Source: Sophora flavescens
Taxonomy: Eukaryota > Streptophyta > Magnoliopsida > Fabales > Fabaceae
Assembly: GCA_030762895.1 (NCBI GenBank)
Contig: CM061062.1
Span: 1,263,001 to 1,327,000, forward strand
Direction: 5' to 3'
Length of the DNA stretch: 64,000 nt
Position numbers and translations under genes: made by a program. How positions within the stretch are numbered: position 1 is the first letter of the stretch; each line of letters starts with the position of its first letter. The notes under the pieces are model-generated. The model did no database searches. It was not told the origin of the DNA and worked only from the letters and a program-made list of their open reading frames with translations. This document shows positions 23,463 through 34,919 of the stretch, one piece after another.

Positions 23463-23860
23463 TTGAAATCCTGGAAACTTTATTTTGATGGTTCAAGGCA
23501 TCAAAATGGTATTGGAGTGGGAGTTCTAATAGTGACTCCACAAGGAACTCCGACTAAATTTATGTTTGAACTCAAGTATCCATGTTCTAACAATGAAGCT
23601 GAGTATGAAGCTTTGATTGTTGGGCTTGAAATACTTGTCGAATTGGGAGCGTGAAATGTGCGCATTTTTGGTGATTCCCAATTGGTTATTAAACAAATTA
23701 CTTAGGAATACAAATGTTTCAATTATAATTTGAGCAAGTATTGTATTATAGCGAGTAAGTTAATGAAGAAATACGACGAAGTAGTTGTTGAATATATCCC
23801 TAGAGAATTAAACCAATAGGCTAATGAATTGGCACATATAGCCTCTGGGTATAACATATC
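23463..23860 (+). pseudogene. Tat element second RNase H-like domain
   Basis: WKLYFDGSRHQNGIGVGVLI, SNNEAEYEALIVGLEILVE, IFGDSQLVIKQI and NELAHIA are, in order, the acidic motifs of an archaeal/plant-type RNase H. A second RNase H next to the first is documented for the Tat clade. In-frame stops at about 23652, 23703 and 23818 break it. Confidence 0.8.
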
Positions 23861-23959
23861 TCAAAAGGTTTTGAAAGATCTAATGGAGATTAGAGAATTG
23901 TTGTACCCCTTGGAAGAAAGATATATTTTAGTAAATGATGTAATTTTGTCTAATGACTG

Positions 23960-25150
23960 GAGATTGCCAATTATTGAGTATTTGGAGAATCAACGTCATG
24001 ATGTCGACAGAAATTTAAAGTATCAAGGTTTGAAGTATACTATGAAAGGAGGTCTTCTCTATAGAAAGTATGCTGATGGAACCTTGCATAGGTGTTTAGG
24101 TGAACAAGACGTCGATTTAGCCTTGTCAGAAGTTCATGAAGGAATATGTGGGGCCCACCAAGCAGGAGACAAAATGAAATGGGTTCTCCAACAATATTTG
24201 TATTATTGACCGACAATGGTTAGGGATTATATTATATTTGCCAAATATTGTGAGCAATGTCAAAGACATGGTCATATACAAAATGTCCCTACTAGTGAGT
24301 TGCATTCAATTATTAAACCTTGGCCATTTAGAGGATAGGCTTTGGATTTAATAGGCCAAATACATCCTTCTTCGTCGAAGGGACACCAATTTATCTTAGT
24401 GGGTGTTGATTATTTTACCAAATGGGTAGAGGCCAAATGCTTCAAGAAAGTTACCCAACAAGATGTGATTGATTTCATTGAAAATCACATAGTTTGTCGG
24501 TTTGGAATACCACAAACATTAACAACTTATCAAGGGTCGGCTTTTACTGTAAGGAGAATAATAGAATATGCAAATTCAAGGCATATAAAAATGCTTACGT
24601 CGACTCCATATTATGCACTGCACGAGTAAATGGCCAAGTATAAGCCATGAATAAGATTATTATTAGTCTTATAAAAAAGAATGTGGATCGACAACCCAGA
24701 AATTGGCATAATACCCTTGATCAAGTTTTATGGGCATACAGAAATTCACCCAGAGAATCGACAGGCACTTCAACATACAAGTTGGTGTATGGACATGATC
24801 CAGTGTTGCCTGTCGTAATTAATTTACAATCACTTAGAATTCAAAGGCAAGAAGAATTACCAGTCGACGAATATTGGAATTTAATGTTCAACGAATTAGA
24901 TGAATTAAGTGATGACAACTTAGTAGCTTTGGAAAACTTAGTTCGACAGAAAGAAAGAATTGCTAAGTTTTATGATAGCAGAGTTAAGTTCAAAGCTTTC
25001 AAACTTAATGATTGGTTTTGAAAGTTATATTGCCTATGGATAAAAGTTGTCGAGAATATGGCAAGTGGTCCCCAAAGTGGGAAGGACCATTTAAAATTAC
25101 CCAAGTTTTTTTTTGGGAATGCTTATGTGCTTGTCAATGTGAATAATGGA
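23960..25150 (+). pseudogene. Tat element integrase (catalytically broken)
   Basis: The zinc-binding region has HEGICGAHQAGDK and, after a stop at about 24207, CEQCQRHG. The catalytic core starts at ALDLIGQIH (about 24339) and has YFTKWVEA. The second acidic motif reads TTYQGSAFT, where the family has TTDQGS, so the catalytic Asp is replaced by Tyr. A stop follows YYALHE at 24627, and the frame resumes with MNKIIISLIKKN. The C-terminal part includes KWSPKWEGPFKI (about 25070-25105), a GPY/F-type motif. No chromodomain follows, as expected for Tat. Confidence 0.85.
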
Positions 25151-25199
25151 TTAAATATTAAATCAATTAGTGGCAAATATTTAAAGGAGTACAAACCGA

Positions 25200-26159
25200 C
25201 AATGTTTGAAGTAAAAGTTGACGGAGATTGAAATAAAAAGATACTTTATTCAGTAATTTGATGAAGTACAATATATCGTTGAATTACAAGTTTTGTCAAC
25301 TCAAGCTAAACTAGTCCTAAAGCTACCTAAAATAACAAAGGTAAATCAAATCTGTCAGAGAGACTCTGATAATTTCAAGGTCTTCTCCTTTGTGCTCTTC
25401 GATAATGCCACAATCCACCTTGATTTGTTGAGGCTTCATTCCCACTCGATGAGGCTTCATCTGTTTCATATGTTGAGGGTGCGCAGAGTGCAAGAGAAGA
25501 GTCTGGCACGAGTAGACCTCACCATCATTTAACCCAGAAGGTTGTGGTTGCTTATGGTGTAGTAAAGGTGACACCAAGAGAGACAACCATCCTTCAGGAA
25601 GAAGATGATGGAACTGGAGCCAGGTGCACTCGTTCTGTCTCTAGTATGCCTCGGCCAGAAGTGCACAGCGATAGTCAGCTCTATAGGTTACATTGGTTAC
25701 TGATCTCCACTGAGAAGATGATCGTCAAGACAGAAACCTTCATGATGGTCTTGAAGGTTTATGAAATTAGGCTCCCATGGGGGAAGCAGAAAGTGCAGAG
25801 AGGAAATTTTGATAATGAACTTATCCATTTTTGTTTATGATTTGGAATTCAAGTGTAAACCATGGCTTGGAAGGTAGGCAATATATTTATAAAAGCCCTG
25901 GGGGGCAAAGTAATAATAATGTGGAGATTCCCTATGTTTTCTAACTTATCATGGTATTGACTACCATAAATTAAGATTTAAGTTACGAGTTACTTGGGAA
26001 GATAAATTGTTTCTCTTGTAAGTTGAGAGAAAAGATTCTAAAAACGTGTTGGAAAGGTTAACGGTTGGCATACAAACTATATGTCGAAAATATGAACATT
26101 AAAAATTACAAGATGTTCGGTTGACATGTATATATATATGTATATATAAGTCAACTAAT
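25200..26159. other. Spacer between pol and the antisense gene
   Basis: No domain is recognised in the frames at 25293-25532, 25544-25840 or the opposite strand. A (TA)-rich patch lies at about 26128-26148. It separates the plus-strand pol from the 3' end of the minus-strand PMD gene. Confidence 0.45.
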
Positions 26160-26992
26160 CTAAGATTGGGAAGTTCTGATATCTTCCCAAGTCTTCTCCA
26201 TAGATTCTTTGTAGGCTTTGACCACTAAATACTCGGGCTCCAAAGTTGACAACTTGGCAGCAATAGCCCTAGCAGTTACCTCCAGCTTCTTTGATTCATC
26301 ATCAATTTGTTTGACCTTTGCTTTGCTGGTTGACAAAGTTTTGGCTATTTGAAGTTTCTCTTCTTCTACAGAAATGAGAGCAGCCTTTAGGTCAGTAATC
26401 TTGTTGTCAATCTCTAAGTTGGCTTTGGTTTTGTCAGAGATGACATGAACCACTTGATCTCTAGTGGCTTTCATGGTGCGCAAAGTGCCCAACATTTCAT
26501 CCCTTTTGGTATCTTCGACCTCAAAAGGGGTCATAACATCATTAATGGTTGACAGTTTGTTTGTCAAACCATTGAAAAATTCTTGAACAGAAACCAGTGT
26601 GCCCCTACTTGAGGCCGGCAGATTGTGTTTGATGGGGTCAAGTTGTTGAAGATGGTTAGCCATAGTCGAACGGAGATCTGATTTTTAAAAAGGTCTTGAG
26701 CTGAATGACGGAAATGAGATTTGAGATCTTGCATGAGCTTGACAGCTTGAGAGTCACTGGAATCTTGCCCTTGAAGATTGTTTGAATAGGCAGATCTTGA
26801 TGAACTCCGGCGGCCAACTTCTGATAATAAATCAATGAGGTTATCAAACTCAGGCTCAGCAGCTTTCTCCATCTCAACCAGGCTTGGTTGAGTTCCTGTC
26901 AAAATAGGAGGAGCAAGAAGATTGGTTGTGGTTTCTCTCAGAAGAGTCTCGACATCATAGGAGGCAGGAGGAATCTCAAGCATAGTAGTCAT
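26160..26992 (-). pseudogene. 3' exons of the antisense gene: coiled-coil tail
   Basis: Two overlapping minus-strand frames (26564-26992 and 26160-26663) belong together through a frameshift near 26660. The second has long heptad-like runs (DNKITDLKAALISVEEEKLQ) and ends WEDIRTSQS. Such K/E/L-rich tails are common in plant PMD proteins. The stop at 26160 is the likely gene end. Confidence 0.6.
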
Positions 26993-27269
26993 AGGTTGGT
27001 CGACTTATGCCTCAATTGTCTCTTGCCTTGGTAAAGCTGATGTAGTTCGAGGACTATGGGGTTAACCATGCTTATCAGTAGGGTTGATAACAGTGTTGTC
27101 CATGACCATTGCATTTGATTCCTGAAAAGATGTCGAACGTATTAAGATTTATCATAAATAAAGTAATAATAGAGTTGTGAGAGATATTTGATGAAACTTC
27201 AAATACCTTGGGAGTTTCAACCAGGTCGTTAGAAGGTGATGAGTGTGATTTCACATCATCTTTGTCTAT

Positions 27270-28870
27270 CATTTTGCATGCATTTTCATGTAGTTTAGGC
27301 ATATTTAGTTTGATTTTTGGTTAATTTTCCTTTGGAACGGGTGAGGCGGTTTGTGTGGTGTTGTTTTGCAGAAATCAAGGGTAAAATGCTCAAAATCAAC
27401 CATGATGGAGTTTGGATGAAAATAGGACTTGAAAACTGAAGAAAATGAGCCAAACAGAGCCCATCACGGCCTAGCCGTGATGCCCATCACGGCCATGATC
27501 GAGCAAAACTGAAAAGGAAGAAAGGCTGAAGTCAGAGTCTGTCACGGCCTGGCCGTGATGACCATCACGGCCGTGACCAAAAACCACCACAAGTCAGAGA
27601 CCGTCACGGCCTAGCCGTTATTCAGATCACGGGCAAAATTTAAGGGCTCGCGTCGCGAGACCCCCTTCGCGTCGCGAGGGACCAAAAATCTCCAGAAGTG
27701 CCAGAAACAGAAGCCGTCACGGCCTAGCCGTGATGGCCATCACGGTCGTGACGCGCATTACTTGGACCTGAAGAAACCGAATTGGATTAGAATTTAAGTT
27801 AGATTGGGATTCTAACTTCCCACATCTATAAATAAGGACCAGGCAGATGCAGAAGACACATCGACATATACAAATCCACACACATAGAGACTTTAGGCTA
27901 CATTTTAGGATCTATCTTCTTCTTCCTCTTCTCTATTCTGATTTGTAATTTTCATGATGTTGTCAACCAAGCTTGTCATCTCCATGGCAAGGCTTGAGTA
28001 GTACTTTGTTTCTAGGGATTGGGGCTATGCCTGAGATTCGTTTATGATGTTGAATTTGATGTAATATCTTTGTTATTTCGATTTTGCTTTAGATCTGATT
28101 TCTAGTGTTTTATTCACTCGTAAATTCGGCGACCGCTTATTTGCGGGACGTAGACATTCTAAGGAGGAACTTAGCGGTGAACTTAGGATTTCTAGTGTTT
28201 TTCACTCGTAAAATTCGGCGGCCGCTTATTTGCGAGACGTGGATGATCTAAGGAGGAACCTAGCGGTGAACTTAGGTTTATTTGCATGACTTAGACATTC
28301 TAAGGAGAAACCTAGCGGTGAACTTAGGTGTCGGATCTATAGAGTCAGACTTGGGACTAAAATCACGAGAGTTAGAAGCCGTCCCTCGAGGATCAACGAG
28401 TTGTCACGAAACGCAAAGGGTCCAATCTGAGTTCGACTACCACGAGAGTAGGGGTTGGGTCAATTGGGCACGGCTTTTGTAACCCGAGAGGGAGCTTAAG
28501 CTATTAGAGGATAAACTCGCCTTCAAGGCAATTTCGCTAATTAACAAGGGTAATCGACTTAGCAACGTAAACGATCTTGTTGGTAACCTAAAATCCCTAG
28601 GAACCCATTTAGATCTGAAAAACCAAAAAGATTTGTTTTCTGTTTTATTTGATTCTGTTTTATCTATCTCTAAATTCAAAACCATTTCAAAATATAAAAA
28701 TCCTTTTTACACAGTCCAGATTTACCCAGTTTGAAAATTAATTGCGATTCGGGATCACGGTCTCTGTGGGATCGATATCTTTTATTACTTGGCGACGGTC
28801 TGGTACACTTGCCGGAACCACACGAGTCGCGTCGCTCGAGCGGCACGCTGTCAGAAGGTTGGAGAGAGGC
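27270..28870 (+). mobile_element. Solo LTR of an X/Y-related family, inside the antisense gene
   Basis: The segment shares the X/Y LTR landmarks in order: MITE-like AT-rich start, palindromes CATCACGGCC/GGCCGTGATG (27463-27755), a TATAAATA box (27828), TTGAGTAGT and GGGGCTATGCC (28020), the AACTTAGCGGTGAACTTAGG segment and CTGGTACACTTGCCGGAAC near the end (28799-28820). No second LTR or internal region is present. Exact ends and a target duplication were not found, so the boundaries are approximate. It has an internal triplication at 28130-28330. Confidence 0.65.
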
Positions 28871-29034
28871 ATCAGTGGATTGAGCCTCAGTGTCATCTTT
28901 GTTTTGTTCGACATGTGGCGTCGAAGCAATTGGATTCCTATCAGAAACCACAAATTCCTGTTAATAAAAAGGAAGTTAGGCATGTGTCGAAATGATAAAG
29001 TGAACAGAGATAAACAAAGATAACCTGATCTGAG

Positions 29035-29955
29035 CCTGACGAAACTAAGTCCGGATCTCTGGGGACTTCTGACACAGACAGGAGAGGATGTTGTCTGATA
29101 TGACAAGCATAAAGCTATTAGAGTAGCTTATTTCACATTGATGTTATGAAAAAAATAAGCTAAGAGTATAATATATATACCTTGGAAGCAAGGGCCTGAG
29201 AAGCATTGGAAGAGACAGATTCTAAGCCAATGACTTTTGACGGAGATACCTGATAAGAAAAGTGATTAGAAAGAAAACAAATAAATAAAAGAATGAGTGG
29301 GTTACGTACCACAATTTTGGTCAGATGACCAGAAGGTGCTGATTTGCTTTGCTTAGCTCTTTTTGAGGAAGTTTTGGAGAGATATGAAGCTTCATTCCTT
29401 TTGCCAGATGCTTTTGCCGGTTGTTTTTCTTTGGTTTGAGGCTTGGGAGGTTTCGACGAGCCGACAGTCTTGGCTTTTGAAGTCTTTTTCTTGTTAGGTT
29501 GGACTTCTTCCTCTTCTTCTTCTTCATTGTCTTCAACCTCGACAATGACGATTTCTTTGTTAGAAGGTTTATGAGCAATAGGGGATCTGCAGGTTGAGCT
29601 AAAAAGAAAAGATACCTCAATAAAATTAGATAAGATTGAATGTGTCAGATTTGACATATAAAAGAAAAAGGAATCAAGTGAGATACCTTCGGGATGAGAC
29701 GACAAAGCAATGGTATCTTTTGGAAACCATTGACCAACTTGGGTAGCCCCACGAGCGAAGGTAATCCCAGTGGGTTTCTCAAAAGGGTCATAAGGTTCAA
29801 ACACGCTATCAAGAACTATGAAGTTACCTTTTCTCGTTGGCTTGTCAGGAAACACATCGGTCAAACCATGACGAGCACATGGGAAAGAGACAGGTCTTGG
29901 AAAATGAATCTTTTTATCTCTAAACTTGCCAGTGCCCGTGCATTGCATGAGAACG
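29035..29955 (-). pseudogene. Middle exons of the antisense gene
   Basis: On the minus strand, exon 29687-29955 holds FRDKKIHFPRPVSFPCARHG and ends at GAAG|GTATCT. Exon 29598-29310 opens after TTTTTAG and ends before GTACGT; it encodes an acidic run followed by KKKTSKAKTVGSSKPPKPQ. Exon 29249-29181 lies between CAG and GTATAT, and exon 29094-29035 between CAG and GTTATC. Good splice borders on four successive exons show the gene was once spliced as a minus-strand transcript. The last two exons are short and mostly Ser-rich. Confidence 0.6.
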
Positions 29956-31342
29956 TATCAATTTCTTAAAATAAATAAATGATATAAATATTTTTGATAT
30001 TTTAAATTGCATTTTCATTGTCATGGAAATTAACAAACGCTTAACATTAATGTGGTATATAAATAGTGTTACAAAAAAACCATATAAATATATCTTCAAC
30101 CTTACCCTGTTTGCTTCAAACTTTGCAACCTGCAAAAAACTGAATTAATTTTTTTAAAAAAGTTGACAGAAATAAGGAATCAAACTTTTTAGATTCAATA
30201 GGCCCAAAAAAAGGAACATCGTGGACGTCATTAGAGAAATAAAATATAACAACTATATGTTTTTTTTTTTGTTAAAAAAAAACAACAACTATATGTTATA
30301 CATCCTTTTCCAACTATGATCACATTGTCATTCATTAAGACCAGATTGGAAGTTACAAATTCTATGTTAGACATGAGTAGTGGAGAAATAAAAGCTTTAC
30401 GCAACTAACCTTACCAGTAGTTTTTGGTTGATATGAAGAAATATATACAATTGTAATCACTTTAGACAATAAACAATAATAACATATAGGATATGTTTGG
30501 AAGCAGAGGTCTAAATAACATCAAAGTTGCAAAAAACTGCAATATTTAACAGTTAGGAAAAATTAAAATGAATATAGATGAAAGTCATGTTTAGGACATT
30601 TATAAATATCACATATAATATAAGTTGTATATACAGTAGCTTGGATCCTCCCATCATGTATTAAATAAAATTAGTTAGTTCAAATATCATTCATGAAAGT
30701 TGTAAAAAAAAACATAGGAAACAAAAATGTTAAACAATTGTTACAGACATTATACTCTCATCCAAAAGAACTAATTCCACATTGTCTCCAAAATGTGGTT
30801 GTAAAAAATTATAAATATCATAAATATATTTTAAATATCTATCCAAAAATTATAAATATCATAAATCCATTCTTATTTTTAGTTGCTTTAAATAAATTAG
30901 TTAGAAATGATTGATAATCCTAAATACCAATGCAAGTAGGAGAATAAATGTTTTATAATTTATAATTTGAAAAAAAAAATAACCCTAAATATCATTTTCT
31001 AAATATGGAATATTTTTCCAATTTTCAAAAGGAATTTAATTTTTATAATTACTTTGAAGGTGATATGTGACAAAAGTTTTCAACCATGGTTTGTGCTTTA
31101 TAATATTTATAGATAAAAGGCAAGTGGAAGAAGAAATGATTGATAATTTTATAAATAATTTTTAAAAGTGGAATATTTTGCCAAATGTCAAAAGAATTTT
31201 TAATTTTAAAATGGCTCTCAAAATGATACAGGGCATAAGTTTACATCCATGGTTTTTGCTTTATGATATTTATAGATAAATATTATTGCCTTCAACCAAA
31301 ATATCCATAATCCAAAGAGTATCTATAGAAGTAGCTTGGATC

Positions 31343-31515
31343 TGTTGGAAATTCAAGTGTGAGTGGTTAGTCCTACATTGATTAGGAATGGACTAAATGA
31401 AGGATATATAAGATAGGTGACCCATATACTCAATGTCTTAAGGTTTTGGGTGGAGATGTGGTGTCTTGGTCTCTTGGTGGTCCTAGTCATTAGCCCATTA
31501 TTGCTTGTAAAAACA
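31343..31515. mobile_element. Possible TRIM-type solo LTR
   Basis: TGTTGGAAATTCAAG, then TTAGTCCTACATTGATTAGG and AAGGTTTTGGGTGGAGATG, resembles the LTR of small terminal-repeat retrotransposons in plants (from memory). No target duplication or partner LTR was found. The right boundary is uncertain. Confidence 0.35.
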
Positions 31516-32071
31516 TATAGTTAAAAAACATTGAGCAATGGTTATAGATAACTCATTCTCATCCAAAAACAGTAACTCTACATTACCTCCCAATTGATGT
31601 TGCAAAAAAATTGGTTTTTTCCAAACCCATATCACTCTACTTTGATCGTCAAATTAACTTTTGATGGAAAAATGTCACTAATAAATTAATCGTTTTAGCA
31701 ATGAGTGAAAAATAGAAAAAAAAAACCTTAGATGAACAAACCTTCTCAGGAGATGCTTGAATTTTATATTTTAATTTGATTGTCTACATTTTTATAGTGC
31801 CTCTATTAGGTTGGATAAATAGTAAACTTGCATCGGGAATATAGGGAAAATAACTTAAAGATTTAAGTAAATTACATTGAGAAATGATTCATCATCTTGA
31901 AATTATTTAATTGTTTTAAGAACATATATAATTTATGACTCTTTGTTTATCACAATTCATGATGTACAACAATTAATTTTAAGTTGCTTCAAATAATCAA
32001 TTACATTGAAAATGATTGATAATCTTCAATACCAATATAGGTGGGATGAGAAATATTTGATAATTTTAATT

Positions 32072-32125
<54 letters not shown>

Positions 32126-32388
32126 ATATGTGTATACTTTCTAAAAGGTAAATGTTTTTCCAATTGTCAAAAGAATTTAAATTTTATTATAAATATATAA
32201 TCAAGCGAATTATATGTATATGCTATTGTATAATTTTTCATAAAAAATATATAGCTTTTATCTTTAGAATAATAATAATAATATATGATCCACAATTATT
32301 TTTAAAAAAAATGATATTTTTCCAAAAACCTATATGTATATACCAATAATAGTATATATATTATATAAAAAAATATAGCTTTTATCTT

Positions 32389-32391
<3 letters not shown>

Positions 32392-32452
<61 letters not shown>
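32392..32452. repeat. (TA)n microsatellite
   Basis: A pure TA run of about 30 units in an AT-rich intron-like region. A shorter one is at 32081-32120. Confidence 0.9.
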
Positions 32453-32454
<2 letters not shown>

Positions 32455-32810
32455 CCTGTAATTATTAAAAATGATATTTTTATTTTCTAAAAAAAATTGT
32501 ATGAATCAAATGTAGATAATAAATTTAGATGATTGAAAAGGAATTGACATTATGATTTAAATAAATAACATTGGAAAATGATTCATCTTGAAATGTTTTA
32601 ATTGCTTTGGAAACATATATAGTGTTAAATGGTGAGAGATAATATAAGGCAAGTGGAAGAAGAAATGCTTGATAATTTTATAAATTTTATAAATAATTTC
32701 TAAAAGTGGAATATTTTGCCAAATGTCAAAAGAATTTTTAATTTTAAAATGACTCTCAAAATGACACATGGAAAAACTTTCCATCCCTGGTTTTTTCTTT
32801 ATAATATTTA

Positions 32811-34606
32811 TAGATATTCGACAGTAATGGCAGGATTAAGCCAATACCGCATAAGTCTAGTTGACGCATTCTCGTCATGTTTTCGTTTAAGTTCGACAAT
32901 GATTTCGTTGGCATGTCGAATCATATTGCGAGGGCGTAATGGATTCCACTTGATTTTGTAGAAATTTTCAAAAGCACAAATTTCTTTAGTGTGCTCACCT
33001 AGAGTTTTTGTTGCTTGGTAAATTTCCTGCAAGGATGCGTTACTGTCATCATTATCATCATCGTCAGATGGGAAAGCAGAATCATTAATCTTGTCTAAGC
33101 ATGTCCGCAGATTTGGCAGAACCTCTTGGTAGTAATTAGACCACCATGTTGATAAACTTTCAGTGGCACCTTGAAAAGGAGAGTAGTCGACGAGCTGAAA
33201 GTGGGCTTTTCTCTCTTTGTTTGAGTTGTAAAGGGTTTTGAAAACTTGTAGCTCGGGGACATAAGCATCGATGATATGGTCTTTGGGGTCAGTGGAATAT
33301 GGAGCAGGAATGGATTGACAAAAACCCATCTGACGAGCAACTGCGTTGGCAAGATGGAGATATATGTAACCATTTTTCTGCCTAAGAACATCCATGAAGA
33401 AGATCCGACGGCATAGAAAAGCTGCCTAGATATTATGGTTTTCTCGAATGTCAGGTTCTTCTGTTTGAATTATTCGACGAGTAAACCACTCAGGGCCATA
33501 CCGTCGTTCCACAAAAGAGGCAAAATTGACAGGTTCAAAAGTGGAAGAGATAGAATGAAAAATTTTGAACCAATAAATGAAATTGGTTGTTTCATCTTTT
33601 GACGAAGATTCTGATGACAGATAACAAAGGCGAGGACTTTAAGTAAGGTCTTCCAGATCTGAAGGAGGATTGAAAGCTAAATACTTGTCTAAGACAGCAT
33701 TTAACCACAGTTGGAGTAGCCAGACAAGGCCACTGATATTGTTTCTCTCTTGCATTTTGATGTCCTTCACCATAATGGCCATGCTATTGTAAAGGTTGGC
33801 TAAGAGACATTGACCTAAGGCCAGTTGAGTGCCTTCATGAAGATGGTTAGCAAGATTTTCTAAAGCTCTATTGATAGAGACAGATTTGACCCCAAAAATG
33901 TAAGCAGACAACCATAGGAGCAAAAAAGCAACATGCTCTTCGTCAGATATTTCATTTGATTCTTGACGGTAATGGTTGACAAAAGTTGTGAAGGATACTT
34001 TTCGGTAAACCTTGCAAAGATTTTGAGGAGCCAAGTTAGGGTGGATAACTGGGAAATCAGGACGAAGGCCTGTTATAGCTGACACATCAAAGAGTGTCGA
34101 ACCCATCATCCCATAAGGGAAATGGAAATTGTCGGTGGTTTTGTTCCAGAAGAAAACCGAGGCGCCAATCATAGCACTATCTATTGTTTTAGATGGGTCG
34201 ATAGATACAGAAGTTCAGAAATTCCAGCTTCTTTCCAAACATTTTCTTTATGAGGTTTCAACCTCTTATACCAAGATTCAAAAGGAGCGAACTTGGAAAG
34301 AGGAGTCCTAAACATTCTATGTTTTTTCTTAAAGTTATTAATGTTAAGAGAAAGATAAGAAGCAAGAATGTGTTCATCTAGAACTTTGCAAGGAAAGAGG
34401 GAACGAAGATCATCTGGAAAAGTTTCTAGAGTGAGCATAGTCCCTAAAAATGCAGGTGGGGGATTCAGAGGTAATGGAGAATCAGGGATTGAATAAATTA
34501 CCTGGGATTCATTCCATAAAATGGTGCTGTCGAGAATGGGATCAGGAACAGTGGGTTGAACTTGTTCCTTCCTTTTAGTTGAGTTCTTCTTTGATGAAGT
34601 TGCCAT
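32811..34606 (-). pseudogene. PMD-encoding first exon of the antisense gene
   Basis: The N-terminal frame (34606-34181) is followed by 34172-33639 and 33395-32808 with the same reading direction. A one-base frameshift lies near 34185, and TAA/TAG stops lie at 33639 and 33426. PMD features include an aromatic FFWNKTT stretch, HFPYGMMGSTLFDVSAITGL (about 34120-34060) and a Leu/Trp-rich helical region (LVWLLQLWLNAVLDKYLAF, about 33730-33670). Domesticated PMD proteins of plants (MAIL/MAIN type) act in genome regulation. Whether this one ever had such a role is unknown. Confidence 0.7.
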
Positions 34607-34905
34607 TAGTGTTGTAGAAACACGTATGCAGAGCTCAGAGAGGAAGAAGATGAACAGTGATGGGGTGTTGTAGTTAAATGAGAGTAAAAATGAGGTTTTT
34701 ACTTGGAAGTCTCGTTAAATAAGGGACAAGATTCCCAAAAAAGTAACTGTTGCAAGCCACTAACTCATGATGGCTATTTTTTAGGGAATGATAGCCGTGA
34801 TAGGGGGTGCCCTATCAAGAAAACGGTTCAAAAATAAATTAAAGGCTGAAGATGAAAATATTTTTCATAAGTTTTGCCTTTCTCCTCATAATGTTGAATG
34901 ACAAA

Positions 34906-34919
34906 ACTAGGGGGGAATT
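34906..34919 (+). promoter_or_regulatory. Polypurine tract of the Tat element
   Basis: ACTAGGGGGGAATT lies directly before the 3' LTR start TGTTGGATATA. G-rich purine tracts at this place prime plus-strand DNA synthesis in LTR elements. Confidence 0.75.

Larger units (their letters stand above)
30140..32810. repeat. AT-rich intron-like region with degenerate direct repeats
   Basis: No coding capacity. A block with GGCAAGTGGAAGAAGAAATG and ATATTTTGCCAAATGTCAAA occurs at 31118-31275 and again at 32645-32812. Weaker relatives lie at about 30905-31115 and 32005-32190. The block with CTCATCCAAAA at about 30757 is repeated near 31558. It looks like a segmental duplication within a large intron of the antisense gene. 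Two (TA)n microsatellites lie at 32081-32120 and 32392-32452. Confidence 0.6.
26160..34606 (-). pseudogene. Antisense plant-mobile-domain gene inside the Tat element
   Basis: This is a multi-exon gene opposite to gag-pol, between pol and the 3' LTR. The start ATG is at 34606 (MATSSKKNSTKRKEQV). The long first exon encodes a PMD-like domain with FFWNKTTDNFHFPYGMMGST and GLRPDFPVI (about 34150-34060). Later exons with GT/AG borders are readable near 29687-29955, 29310-29598 (acidic EEEEEE run, then Lys-rich), 29181-29249 and 29035-29094. The 3' exons (26160-26992) encode a K/E/L-rich helical, probably coiled-coil tail. It is broken by a frameshift near 34185, stops at 33639 and 33426, another frameshift near 26660, and an LTR insertion. 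Extra antisense ORFs of PMD type are known in plant Ty3/gypsy elements. The role is unknown. Confidence 0.75.
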
